Of a DNA stretch of 64,000 nucleotides, positions 33,443-40,510 are shown in pieces. The DNA comes from Sneathiella sp. (GTDB taxonomy: Bacteria; Pseudomonadota; Alphaproteobacteria; Sneathiellales; Sneathiellaceae). The stretch's first letter is position 1. Every line of letters starts with the position of its first letter. Where the stretch lies: contig JAEPMY010000005.1 in the NCBI GenBank assembly GCA_017643685.1, positions 1 to 64,000 on the forward strand. The letters are read 5' to 3'. The notes beneath the pieces are model-generated. The model had not been told where the DNA came from, did no database searches, and was given only the letters and a program-made list of their open reading frames with translations. Made by a program: the position numbers and the translations under genes.

Positions 33443-34294
33443 TTACCAGAGATTTTTAGGAAGCCACCTGTTTCGGGCTGTTGTCGGGATGCCGAGCCTC
33501 ACAATCTCTGCTATGGCGAGATTTAAGTTCGGCATGAAATCACCAGCCCATTCCCCTTTGGAACAGCCGACATATAGCGATGCTCTTTTAAGATTACCCT
33601 GTATCCGATACATACTTATCTGATCGGTAACACCTTGTTGAACGGCTTGATAATAGGTCTCTAGCCCATGTGTTAAGGTGGCTTCCACGCGTCCAAGGCC
33701 GATTAACTTGATGGTTTTTTCCGCATCATTCATGCCGCTATTCACCCGGACAGATGGATGAAATGTCGCCTCATCAAGCTTGATTAGACCATCTACATAT
33801 TCGCCAAAGGAACGGCCTGCAGAAATATCTAAGGTGATCATTCCTTCAGCTAACAGCTTTCGAAGATCTACATACCCTTTTTCATCGAGATATTGGGGAA
33901 TCTGCTCATCGACTGCTTCGGCGGTGATGAGCAGGGCTGGCGCACCCGTCGAAAACTGCTCAGAGAAGGCTATGAACTTTTCCCGTTCAGCTGTTTTAAA
34001 AAGACCGGCAAAGCAAATTTGTGTTCCCGACTTCATCTCTGTCATTAAGCGGGACAGACTGAGCGGCAGTGTTTGGTGATTGTAGTCAGGTAGTCTTTCT
34101 CGAAGGGCATTCACGACGATATCAATCATACCCTGATTTTTATCCGGTCCATTTTGTATGAAAATAGGGGGGTAATGAACCTGCCCCCAATAGACAGTTT
34201 TCTGCGCATCTGCGGCAGCATTGTTCACTGTGAACAATATACTCGCGAAGAGAAGGATGGGCGTTAGAAATTTTAACATGGACTGACTACTCAA
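33443..34294 (-). CDS. Periplasmic substrate-binding-like protein (SBP family 3 type)
   Basis: A 283-residue exported protein: signal peptide (1-28, ending NNAAADA), then a bilobal binding-protein pattern (VYWGQVHYPPIFIQNG, ICFAGLFKTAEREKFIAFSE, and the C-terminal lobe). It resembles the TIGR02285-like group of stand-alone family 3 binding proteins. No permease or ATPase gene is adjacent, so it may feed a distant transporter or act as a sensor. It is convergent with the RTX gene. Ligand unknown. Confidence 0.75.
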   Translation of the reverse strand: MSSQSMLKFLTPILLFASILFTVNNAAADAQKTVYWGQVHYPPIFIQNGPDKNQGMIDIVVNALRERLPDYNHQTLPLSLSRLMTEMKSGTQICFAGLFKTAEREKFIAFSEQFSTGAPALLITAEAVDEQIPQYLDEKGYVDLRKLLAEGMITLDISAGRSFGEYVDGLIKLDEATFHPSVRVNSGMNDAEKTIKLIGLGRVEATLTHGLETYYQAVQQGVTDQISMYRIQGNLKRASLYVGCSKGEWAGDFMPNLNLAIAEIVRLGIPTTARNRWLPKNLW

Positions 34295-34396
34295 AAAAAC
34301 ATGTGCGAGCTTAACCTGTAAATGCTAAAAAATTAATAAAAATGTGCATCTACTGGATGCCTTTTGTCGCATAAAATTAAAAAGAAGAGATGACAG

Positions 34397-35068
34397 ATGA
34401 ATATAGATGAGGCGATCACAAGCCGCCGTTCCGTTCGGGCTTTTACGGACCAGCCAGTAGAAAAAGAGAAAATCGACCATATCCTTCAAATTTCTCAGCG
34501 CGCGCCAAGTGGCACCAATACACAGCCTTGGTATACGTATGTTTGTGCAGGAGAGGTGCGGGATGGGATCTGTAATGATGTTTGCGATCTGTTTGATCAG
34601 GGAAAAGCCTCAAAATATGAAGATTTTGACTATTACCCGCCTATTTGGGAAGACAAGCATCGCAAGCGCCGTCAAGGCGTCGGATGGGGGCTTTATGGTC
34701 TTCTGGGAATTGAAAAAGGCGACCGTGCGGGCAGCGCCCGGCAGGCAAAGCGAAACTTCAAACTTTTTGATGCACCTGTCGGCCTGTTTTTCACAACAGA
34801 CGCCTATCTTGGCCGGGGTAGCTGGTTGGATATGGGGCTCTATATTCAAACCATTATGTTGGCCGCACGGGGGCAGGGCCTGCATACCTGTCCGCAAGCT
34901 GCCTGGATTTCATTTCAGGACCCCATTTACAAGCATCTGAACATTCCAAAAGATCAGGTTCTGGTTTGCGGAATGGCCCTCGGATACGAAGATACATCCG
35001 CCATTGAAAACACGTTGGTCAGCGAACGAGAAGACAAAGATCATATTGTGAGCTATCATGGCTTCTAA
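34397..35068 (+). CDS. Nitroreductase-family flavoprotein
   Basis: A 223-residue FMN-dependent nitroreductase-like enzyme. The N-terminus EAITSRRSVRAFTDQPVEKE and QRAPSGTNTQPWYTYV hold the FMN phosphate-binding Arg and the usual P-S-G-x-N-x-Q-P-W motif. The C-terminal region VLVCGMALGYED completes the fold. It is cytoplasmic and reduces nitro-aromatics, quinones or similar compounds with NAD(P)H; the physiological substrate is unknown. It is followed after about 50 bases by a periplasmic binding protein gene. Confidence 0.9.
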   Translation: MNIDEAITSRRSVRAFTDQPVEKEKIDHILQISQRAPSGTNTQPWYTYVCAGEVRDGICNDVCDLFDQGKASKYEDFDYYPPIWEDKHRKRRQGVGWGLYGLLGIEKGDRAGSARQAKRNFKLFDAPVGLFFTTDAYLGRGSWLDMGLYIQTIMLAARGQGLHTCPQAAWISFQDPIYKHLNIPKDQVLVCGMALGYEDTSAIENTLVSEREDKDHIVSYHGF

Positions 35069-35116
35069 TATTTGGGGATAAAGAGATGGGCGGAAGGTAA
35101 TCTCTTCCGGGCACAA

Positions 35117-35887
35117 ATGCAGAAGTGGTTGAAGTCAGGCCTAACGGGGGTTTTTGGCCTTTTTCTGTCAGTTTCAGTGACGCAAAATGCTTCTGCAGTT
35201 TGTGAAAAGGTTCGTGTTTCCTACACGACAAACTGGATCCCCGTTGCCTACGATTCTTCGAATGGCGAGCCGAGCGGTATCGCCATTCAACTTCATCGCG
35301 AGATTTTTAAACGGCTTAACATCCCCGTTGAATTTGTCAGCGGCCTTCCCTGGCGGCGTCAGATGCAGATGCTGGATCAAGGGGATATTGATGCCATTGC
35401 CGCGATCCACCATAATCCAGAACGGGCCGAACGGTTGGCGCTTACTGACGCCTTTACCGAAAGTATTGTGCATGTATATCGGAATAAAGAAACGAGCCTT
35501 CGCTATTCCAAGCTGGAGGACCTGAAGAAATATACAGGTGTTTTGATTAAGGATGCCAGCTACGGCAAAGAGTTCGATAATTACCGGAGGGAAAATCTGG
35601 CAATTCTGGAATTTACGGAATTGTCCCGCATTATGGAATTGTTGTTGAAACGGCGGGCGGATTACATGATCCTACCGACCAATATTTCCGATTTCATGAT
35701 TCAGAATTATGGCGGCGAAGGAGAAGTAATAAAATCAGGTCCGCCCGTTTTGGTTCAACCCATTCATATGGGCTTTTCTCGTAAATCATCTTGCCGATTT
35801 ATGGTTGAAGCTGTGAATGAACAAATTACGTCCATGAAACGCGATGGCCTGATTAATCGGCTGGAGCTGACGAAATATACCAATTAA
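35117..35887 (+). CDS. Periplasmic amino-acid-type substrate-binding protein
   Basis: A 256-residue SBP family 3 protein from the ATG at 35117. This choice gives a clean signal peptide (MQKWLKSGLTGVFGLFLSVS, cleavage near QNASA-V); a TTG at 35072 in the same frame would mask it. The mature part has VSYTTNWIPVAYDSSNGEPS, AIAAIHHNPERAERLALTDA and the closing lobe. No transporter genes adjoin. Like the protein at 33443 it may be an orphan binding or sensor protein; the two differ clearly in sequence. Confidence 0.78.
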   Translation: MQKWLKSGLTGVFGLFLSVSVTQNASAVCEKVRVSYTTNWIPVAYDSSNGEPSGIAIQLHREIFKRLNIPVEFVSGLPWRRQMQMLDQGDIDAIAAIHHNPERAERLALTDAFTESIVHVYRNKETSLRYSKLEDLKKYTGVLIKDASYGKEFDNYRRENLAILEFTELSRIMELLLKRRADYMILPTNISDFMIQNYGGEGEVIKSGPPVLVQPIHMGFSRKSSCRFMVEAVNEQITSMKRDGLINRLELTKYTN

Positions 35888-35895
35888 GAGTGCGT

Positions 35896-35920
35896 TATCA
35901 CAAAAGTGATCCATTTTTTT
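35896..35920 (+). terminator. Weak terminator after the binding protein gene
   Basis: ATCAC-AAAA-GTGAT followed by CCA and seven T's (about 35914-35920), close after the stop. The stem is only 5 bp, so strength is doubtful. Confidence 0.35.
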
Positions 35921-36052
35921 GATTTATATTTTCAAAAATGTATCATATTAATCTGTGATGATCTTGTGCCCCTGACGCAAGGGGCGTAAAACGATAGGCA
36001 CGAAAGTGATCGTGTGTGAACAAAACTAAAGAAAATAAACCGGAGTGGCGGA

Positions 36053-37489
36053 ATGTTAGATAAGAGAAAATTCTATATCAATGGTGAGTGGGTAAACCCA
36101 TCCAAGCCAAATGACCTTGAGGTGATCAACCCATCCACGGAAGAGGCTTGTGCCGTTATCTCCCTCGGTTCCGAAGCGGATACAAATGCTGCTGTTGCTG
36201 CCGCGAAAGACGCGTTTGATAGCTGGAGCCAGACGCCATTGGAAGAGCGGATTGCCCTCGTTGAGAAGGTAATGGAAATCTATAAAAACCGGTCTGCTGA
36301 AATGGGTGAGGCGATTTCCACAGAGATGGGCGCGCCGGTATCTTTGGCGAACACAGCGCAGGCAGGCAGTGGGTATGCACATATCAAAGCTTTCGTTCGC
36401 GCTCTGAAAAACTTCCAGTTTGATCGTCCGCTCGGTGATCATGCACCAAACGATCGTATCCTTTACGAGCCAGTTGGCGTTTGTGGTCTGATTACACCTT
36501 GGAACTGGCCAATGAACCAGGTCACACTGAAGGTAATCCCTGCGGTTGCTGTTGGTTGTACGGTTGTTCTGAAGCCATCTGAAATTGCACCTCTCTCTTC
36601 CATGCTCTTTGCTGAGATGATGGACGAAGCTGGCTTCCCTAAAGGTGTTTTCAACCTTGTGAACGGTGATGGCATGGGTGTCGGTACTCAGCTTTCCGGC
36701 CACGAAGATGTTGATATGATCTCCTTCACCGGCTCTACACGTGCTGGTATCGCAATTTCCAAAAACGCTGCTGATACAGTTAAGCGTGTTGCGCTTGAGC
36801 TGGGTGGCAAGGGTGCGAATATCGTATTTGCGGACGCTGACGAGAAAGCTGTGAAGCGCGGTGTTCTACAGGTTATGAATAACTCCGGTCAGTCCTGTAA
36901 CGCGCCAACTCGGATGTTGGTACAGCGTGATATTTATGATCAAGCTGTTGAAACTGCGAAAGCAACTGCTGAAGCCACTCAGGTTGGCCTCTCTTCTGAA
37001 GAAGGTCGTCACATTGGCCCAGTTGTCTCCGAAGCTCAGTTCAATAAAATTCAGGGCCTGATCGAAAAAGGTATCGACGAAGGAGCTCGCCTGTTGGCTG
37101 GTGGCCTGGGTCGTCCAGAAGGGTTCAATAAGGGCTACTTTGTTCGTCCAACGGTATTTGCCGATGTGACCAACGAAATGACAATCGCCCGTGAAGAAAT
37201 CTTCGGTCCGGTTCTGTCCATGATCCCGTTCGATAGCGAAGAAGACGCTGTTAAGATCGCAAACGATACTGTTTATGGTCTGACAAACTACGTTCAGACG
37301 CAGGACAATGACAAAGCCAAGCGCGTTGCCCGTCGTATGCGTTCCGGTATGGTTGAAATGAACGGTAATCCACGTGGCGCAGGCGCACCATTTGGTGGCT
37401 ACAAGCAGTCCGGTAATGGCCGTGAGGCTGGCGTTTGGGGCATCGAGGACTTCCTCGAAGTTAAATCCGTCAGTGGCTGGGAAGACTAA
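36053..37489 (+). CDS. NAD(P)-dependent aldehyde dehydrogenase
   Basis: A 478-residue aldehyde dehydrogenase. The catalytic Cys is in NSGQSCNAPTRMLV and the general base Glu in ALELGGKGANIV. The cofactor-fold motif is SFTGSTRAGIAIS, and PWNWPMNQVTLKVIPA is also typical. It oxidises an aldehyde to the acid. Codon use is strongly biased (CGT, GGT, AAC), suggesting high expression. A haloalkane dehalogenase and an iron alcohol dehydrogenase follow on the other strand. The three together would convert a haloalkane through alcohol and aldehyde to an acid. A CCGGAG-type ribosome-binding site precedes the ATG. Confidence 0.93.
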   Translation: MLDKRKFYINGEWVNPSKPNDLEVINPSTEEACAVISLGSEADTNAAVAAAKDAFDSWSQTPLEERIALVEKVMEIYKNRSAEMGEAISTEMGAPVSLANTAQAGSGYAHIKAFVRALKNFQFDRPLGDHAPNDRILYEPVGVCGLITPWNWPMNQVTLKVIPAVAVGCTVVLKPSEIAPLSSMLFAEMMDEAGFPKGVFNLVNGDGMGVGTQLSGHEDVDMISFTGSTRAGIAISKNAADTVKRVALELGGKGANIVFADADEKAVKRGVLQVMNNSGQSCNAPTRMLVQRDIYDQAVETAKATAEATQVGLSSEEGRHIGPVVSEAQFNKIQGLIEKGIDEGARLLAGGLGRPEGFNKGYFVRPTVFADVTNEMTIAREEIFGPVLSMIPFDSEEDAVKIANDTVYGLTNYVQTQDNDKAKRVARRMRSGMVEMNGNPRGAGAPFGGYKQSGNGREAGVWGIEDFLEVKSVSGWED

Positions 37490-37510
37490 GTCTGACCGAT
37501 CCTGAAAAAG

Positions 37511-37541
37511 AAAAGCCCCGCAAGTTGCGGGGCTTTTTTTT
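37511..37541. terminator. Bidirectional terminator between aldehyde dehydrogenase and haloalkane dehalogenase
   Basis: AAGCCCCGCAA and TTGCGGGGCTT form an 11-bp stem. Eight T's follow on the plus strand (37534-37541) and TTTTCTTTTTC on the minus strand. Confidence 0.92.
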
Positions 37542-37546
37542 GTGGC

Positions 37547-38419
37547 TTAAAGGTCTGCTAAAAACTCTTTGACCGCGCCGCCAATTTCGGTTGGGCTGTC
37601 TTCCTGAATGAAGTGCAGTCCTTTCACGGTGACCTCTTTCTGGTTCGGCCAGCTGCGGCAAAATTCCCGCTGTGGCCCGATCAGGATGGAGCCGGGCTCT
37701 GCATTGATAAACAGCTTTGGCAGGCTCGCATCAGTGCTCAGCCAGTTGGCATATGATTGCACGAGATCCGCAATTTCTTTTGGCTCCCCGTCAATGGGGA
37801 TTTGCCGTGGCCAGTTCAGGGTTGTTTGGCGATCTTCTTCCTTAGTAAAGGGCGCGCGATAGGCGTTCATCTCTTCTTCGGATAGGTCACGGATAATGGA
37901 ATTTGGCAGGACTTTCTCGATGAAGGCATTGCGCTTCAGGACTAGATCTTCGCCTTTTTCTGATCGGAACCCTTGGAAGATGCCGCGGGCGGCTTCGGGC
38001 CAGTCGGTCCAGTTCACAGGCCGGACAATCCCTTCCATATAGGCGATGGATTTTACTTTATCTTTGTGGTTTTGCGCCCAATGAAAACCAAGGGCACTGC
38101 CCCAATCATGGATCACGAGCGTGACATTTTCCGTTACCCCAAGGGCTTCAAGCGTTGCTTCCAGATAGTCGTAATGGCTTTGAAAATTATAGCGGTTGAC
38201 CCCTTCGGACGCTGGTAGTTTTTCACTATCCCCCATCCCCAAAAGATCAGGGGCAATGCAGCGCCCGGTGCTTTCAAGTTCGGGAATAACATTTCGCCAA
38301 AGGTAGCTGGATGTTGGGTTGCCGTGCAGGAAAACAACCGGGTCTTTAGATTTATCGCCCGCTTCGATATAGGCGATCTCTTTGCCCATCACACTGATTT
38401 TTTCTTTTGTATATTTCAT
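37547..38419 (-). CDS. Haloalkane dehalogenase (DhaA/LinB-like)
   Basis: A 290-residue alpha/beta-hydrolase from the ATG at 38419, which has AGGAGG in front. The nucleophile is Asp105 in VIHDWGSALGFHWA, with the halide-stabilising pair Asn34 (LHGNPTSSYLW) and Trp106. The catalytic acid is probably Glu of INAEPGSIL and the base His of GLHFIQED, the HLD-II pattern. It hydrolyses carbon-halogen bonds of alkyl halides to alcohol plus halide; an epoxide hydrolase is less likely because of the DW motif and Asn. A TetR-type palindrome lies 10 bases upstream of its start. Confidence 0.9.
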   Translation of the reverse strand: MKYTKEKISVMGKEIAYIEAGDKSKDPVVFLHGNPTSSYLWRNVIPELESTGRCIAPDLLGMGDSEKLPASEGVNRYNFQSHYDYLEATLEALGVTENVTLVIHDWGSALGFHWAQNHKDKVKSIAYMEGIVRPVNWTDWPEAARGIFQGFRSEKGEDLVLKRNAFIEKVLPNSIIRDLSEEEMNAYRAPFTKEEDRQTTLNWPRQIPIDGEPKEIADLVQSYANWLSTDASLPKLFINAEPGSILIGPQREFCRSWPNQKEVTVKGLHFIQEDSPTEIGGAVKEFLADL

Positions 38420-38428
38420 GTTTCCTCC

Positions 38429-38454
38429 TTTCATATGATGGTTATCATATGAAA
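38429..38454. promoter_or_regulatory. TetR operator 1, upstream of the haloalkane dehalogenase
   Basis: TTTCATATGAT-GGTT-ATCATATGAAA: an 11-bp perfect inverted repeat with a 4-base centre, abutting the dehalogenase ribosome-binding site. The same arms occur at 39104-39129. Confidence 0.85.
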
Positions 38455-38501
38455 ATTTAAAAGGATGGGTTTGCGCCCCATATTGGCAAAAAAGATTGCG
38501 G

Positions 38502-39086
38502 TTAGCGGATTTCCTTTTTCAGAAAGGCGCGGCAGGATTTGAGGATATAGTTGGAGTAATCCTCATCCGCGACAGATCGCGCAAGAAGCATCCCTCCCAC
38601 CATCGTGGCGAAGGTCGCAACGGTTTCGGCGTCAGCCGCTTCAGGGGAGAGATGCCGCGCTTGCGCAACAGACGGTTTTGCCCGGTGAATGGATGTTCTC
38701 AGGGCTTGTTCTGCCTCAGTGGCGCAAAGGCCTTCTTTCTCTAACTCCCCCAAAAGTGCAGGCATAGGGCAGCCTTCGTCCGGATTGTCCCGGTGATCCC
38801 GGCTGAGATATCGGTTGATCAAAAGGCGCAGCGCTTCTTCGGGTTCGTGTTCGATAATATCTTCGAACCATTCCTCGCGGGAGCTATCCATCGCGGCGGT
38901 ATAACTATGGGCGAGGAGATCTTCTTTGTTTTTGAAATGGGCATAAAACCCGCCATGGGTCAGCCCAGCTTCGGTCATGATGTCAGTCAGACTGGTTCCG
39001 GCAACCCCTTGGGTTCGAAACAGATCAGCGGCACACTCCAGAATATGTTGCCTTGTTTGTTCTTTTTGATCGGTGCGGCTTGTCAT
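38502..39086 (-). CDS. TetR-family regulator of the dehalogenase gene
   Basis: A 194-residue TetR repressor with the N-terminal helix-turn-helix (LFRTQGVAGTSLTDIMTEAG, then LTHGGFYAHFKNKEDLL) and an AcrR/YxaF-like C-terminal ligand domain. It sits between two identical palindromes, one before its own start and one before the dehalogenase. It therefore very probably represses both and is released by a substrate or product of the pathway. Confidence 0.92.
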   Translation of the reverse strand: MTSRTDQKEQTRQHILECAADLFRTQGVAGTSLTDIMTEAGLTHGGFYAHFKNKEDLLAHSYTAAMDSSREEWFEDIIEHEPEEALRLLINRYLSRDHRDNPDEGCPMPALLGELEKEGLCATEAEQALRTSIHRAKPSVAQARHLSPEAADAETVATFATMVGGMLLARSVADEDYSNYILKSCRAFLKKEIR

Positions 39087-39103
39087 AATCTCATCTTCTA
39101 TCG

Positions 39104-39129
39104 TTTCATATGATGACTATCATATGAAA
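39104..39129. promoter_or_regulatory. TetR operator 2, upstream of the tetR gene
   Basis: TTTCATATGAT-GACT-ATCATATGAAA: arms identical to operator 1, different centre, 18 bases before the tetR start. This is the classic autoregulation arrangement. Confidence 0.85.
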
Positions 39130-39173
39130 TCAAAAAGATCAACAAACCGCGCCGTAAGAAACACTAATGTGAC

Positions 39174-40307
39174 TTATTGGGTTAAAGCTTCGCGGTACAT
39201 GTCCATATACTGATCCACCGTCGGCTGGACCGGATTGGCAAAATGGCACGGGTCGGTCATGCAATGTTCTGAAAAATGCAGAAGCATATCTTCCGTTACC
39301 CCCAGTGCCGCCAAATTACGAGGAAGACCGATAGAGACGCTATAACCCAAAATCCAATCAGAAATATCCTGGTCCGGGGAAAGCCCCATTGCGGATTTCA
39401 GCTTCTCCACTTTCTCACCGATATGAGGGCTGTTAAAGCGGACGACCGTTGGCAACAGGATCGCGTTTAGCGTTCCATGATGAGCTTTCAAAACAGGGTC
39501 GGCCCCAACAGCATGGCTCATGGAATGAACGCAGCCAAGCCCCTTGGAAAAAGCCATTGCGCCCTCGCTCGCGGCCATCATCATATGCCAGCGGGCTTCT
39601 TTATCATGGCCATCGTCAACTGCGCGTTTCAGGTAAGTGACAACCCGCTCCAACCCATCAAGGGCGATGGCCGCCGCAGGCGGATTTACAGCATTGGTGG
39701 AATAAGCCTCAATACAATGGGCCATGGCATCCATGCCCGTTGCAGCCGTTAAGTATTTCGGCAGATCAAGGGTTAAATCTGGATCGCAAATAGCCATTTT
39801 CGGCAGTAGATGCGGGCTGGAGATGACAATTTTCTGCCCCTCTTCGGTGATGATGACGGAACCGCCGCCCACCTCGCTGCCCGTACCGGCAGTTGTTGGA
39901 ATGGCGATAATTGGCGCACAGGCCCCAACGCCGTCACGCCCCACATTCATAACGGACCAGTTGCCAATTGACCCATCATGGGTGGAGCAGAGCGCGACTC
40001 CCTTGCCCAAATCGATGGAGGAGCCACCACCAATGGAAATGATCCCGTCGCAGTCATTTTCCTTATAGATTTTCAGGGCATCTTTAACCGCAACTTCGGT
40101 CGGATTGCCCGGGGTTTCATCAAACAGAAAATAGTCAATGTCATTGGGTAATGCCCGCCGGAGTATGTCATAAAGTCCGGCCTCCACTATTCCCTTATCG
40201 GTGCAGATCAGCGGCCGTTTGATGTTGTTCTTTTCAAGCGCCATGCCGATTTTGCTGATCGCCCCATGATCGATTTCCATGTGATTTGGATATAGGATGG
40301 TTGCCAT
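39174..40307 (-). CDS. Iron-containing alcohol dehydrogenase
   Basis: A 377-residue group III alcohol dehydrogenase. NAD-binding region: ISIGGGSSIDLGKGVAL and IPTTAGTGSEVGGGSVI. The metal ligands sit in TGMDAMAHCIEAYS (Asp and His) and in CVHSMSHAVGADPVLKAHHG (two His). It oxidises primary alcohols with NAD. In this neighbourhood it would take the alcohol released by the dehalogenase to the aldehyde, to be finished by the aldehyde dehydrogenase at 36053. No copy of the TetR operator was found before it, so its control may differ. Confidence 0.93.
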   Translation of the reverse strand: MATILYPNHMEIDHGAISKIGMALEKNNIKRPLICTDKGIVEAGLYDILRRALPNDIDYFLFDETPGNPTEVAVKDALKIYKENDCDGIISIGGGSSIDLGKGVALCSTHDGSIGNWSVMNVGRDGVGACAPIIAIPTTAGTGSEVGGGSVIITEEGQKIVISSPHLLPKMAICDPDLTLDLPKYLTAATGMDAMAHCIEAYSTNAVNPPAAAIALDGLERVVTYLKRAVDDGHDKEARWHMMMAASEGAMAFSKGLGCVHSMSHAVGADPVLKAHHGTLNAILLPTVVRFNSPHIGEKVEKLKSAMGLSPDQDISDWILGYSVSIGLPRNLAALGVTEDMLLHFSEHCMTDPCHFANPVQPTVDQYMDMYREALTQ

Positions 40308-40411
40308 CGTCTCCCCCTCAGAATTTTGTTTTTGGTTTTTATTCTGTGGAGGAGCTTAGCTTAAGCAGGTAAATCTAATCCAGAATTATCTAACCTTTGG
40401 GGCGGTGAAAT

Positions 40412-40462
40412 CTGTCATCAAATTTTTATAATCCCATAACAGCACTGTAAGATGCCTGTCAT
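40412..40462 (+). promoter_or_regulatory. Pho-box-like array upstream of the 5'-nucleotidase
   Basis: CTGTCAT (40412), CTGTAAG (40445) and CTGTCAT (40456) are spaced 33 and 11 bases apart, i.e. in the 11-base phase of PhoB half-sites. The last two, CTGTAAG-ATGC-CTGTCAT, form a good Pho box. Phosphate-starvation control of a nucleotidase fits. Confidence 0.65.
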
Positions 40463-40472
40463 CTAAAGCCGG

Positions 40473-40496
40473 ATATTGTTTGTGCTTAAACAATAT
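40473..40496. promoter_or_regulatory. Inverted repeat just before the 5'-nucleotidase start
   Basis: ATATTGTTT-GTGCTT-AAACAATAT, a perfect 9-bp inverted repeat ending 14 bases before the preferred start at 40511. It may be an operator or an mRNA hairpin in the leader. Confidence 0.4.
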
Positions 40497-40510
40497 TTAT
40501 GGGTGCTATC

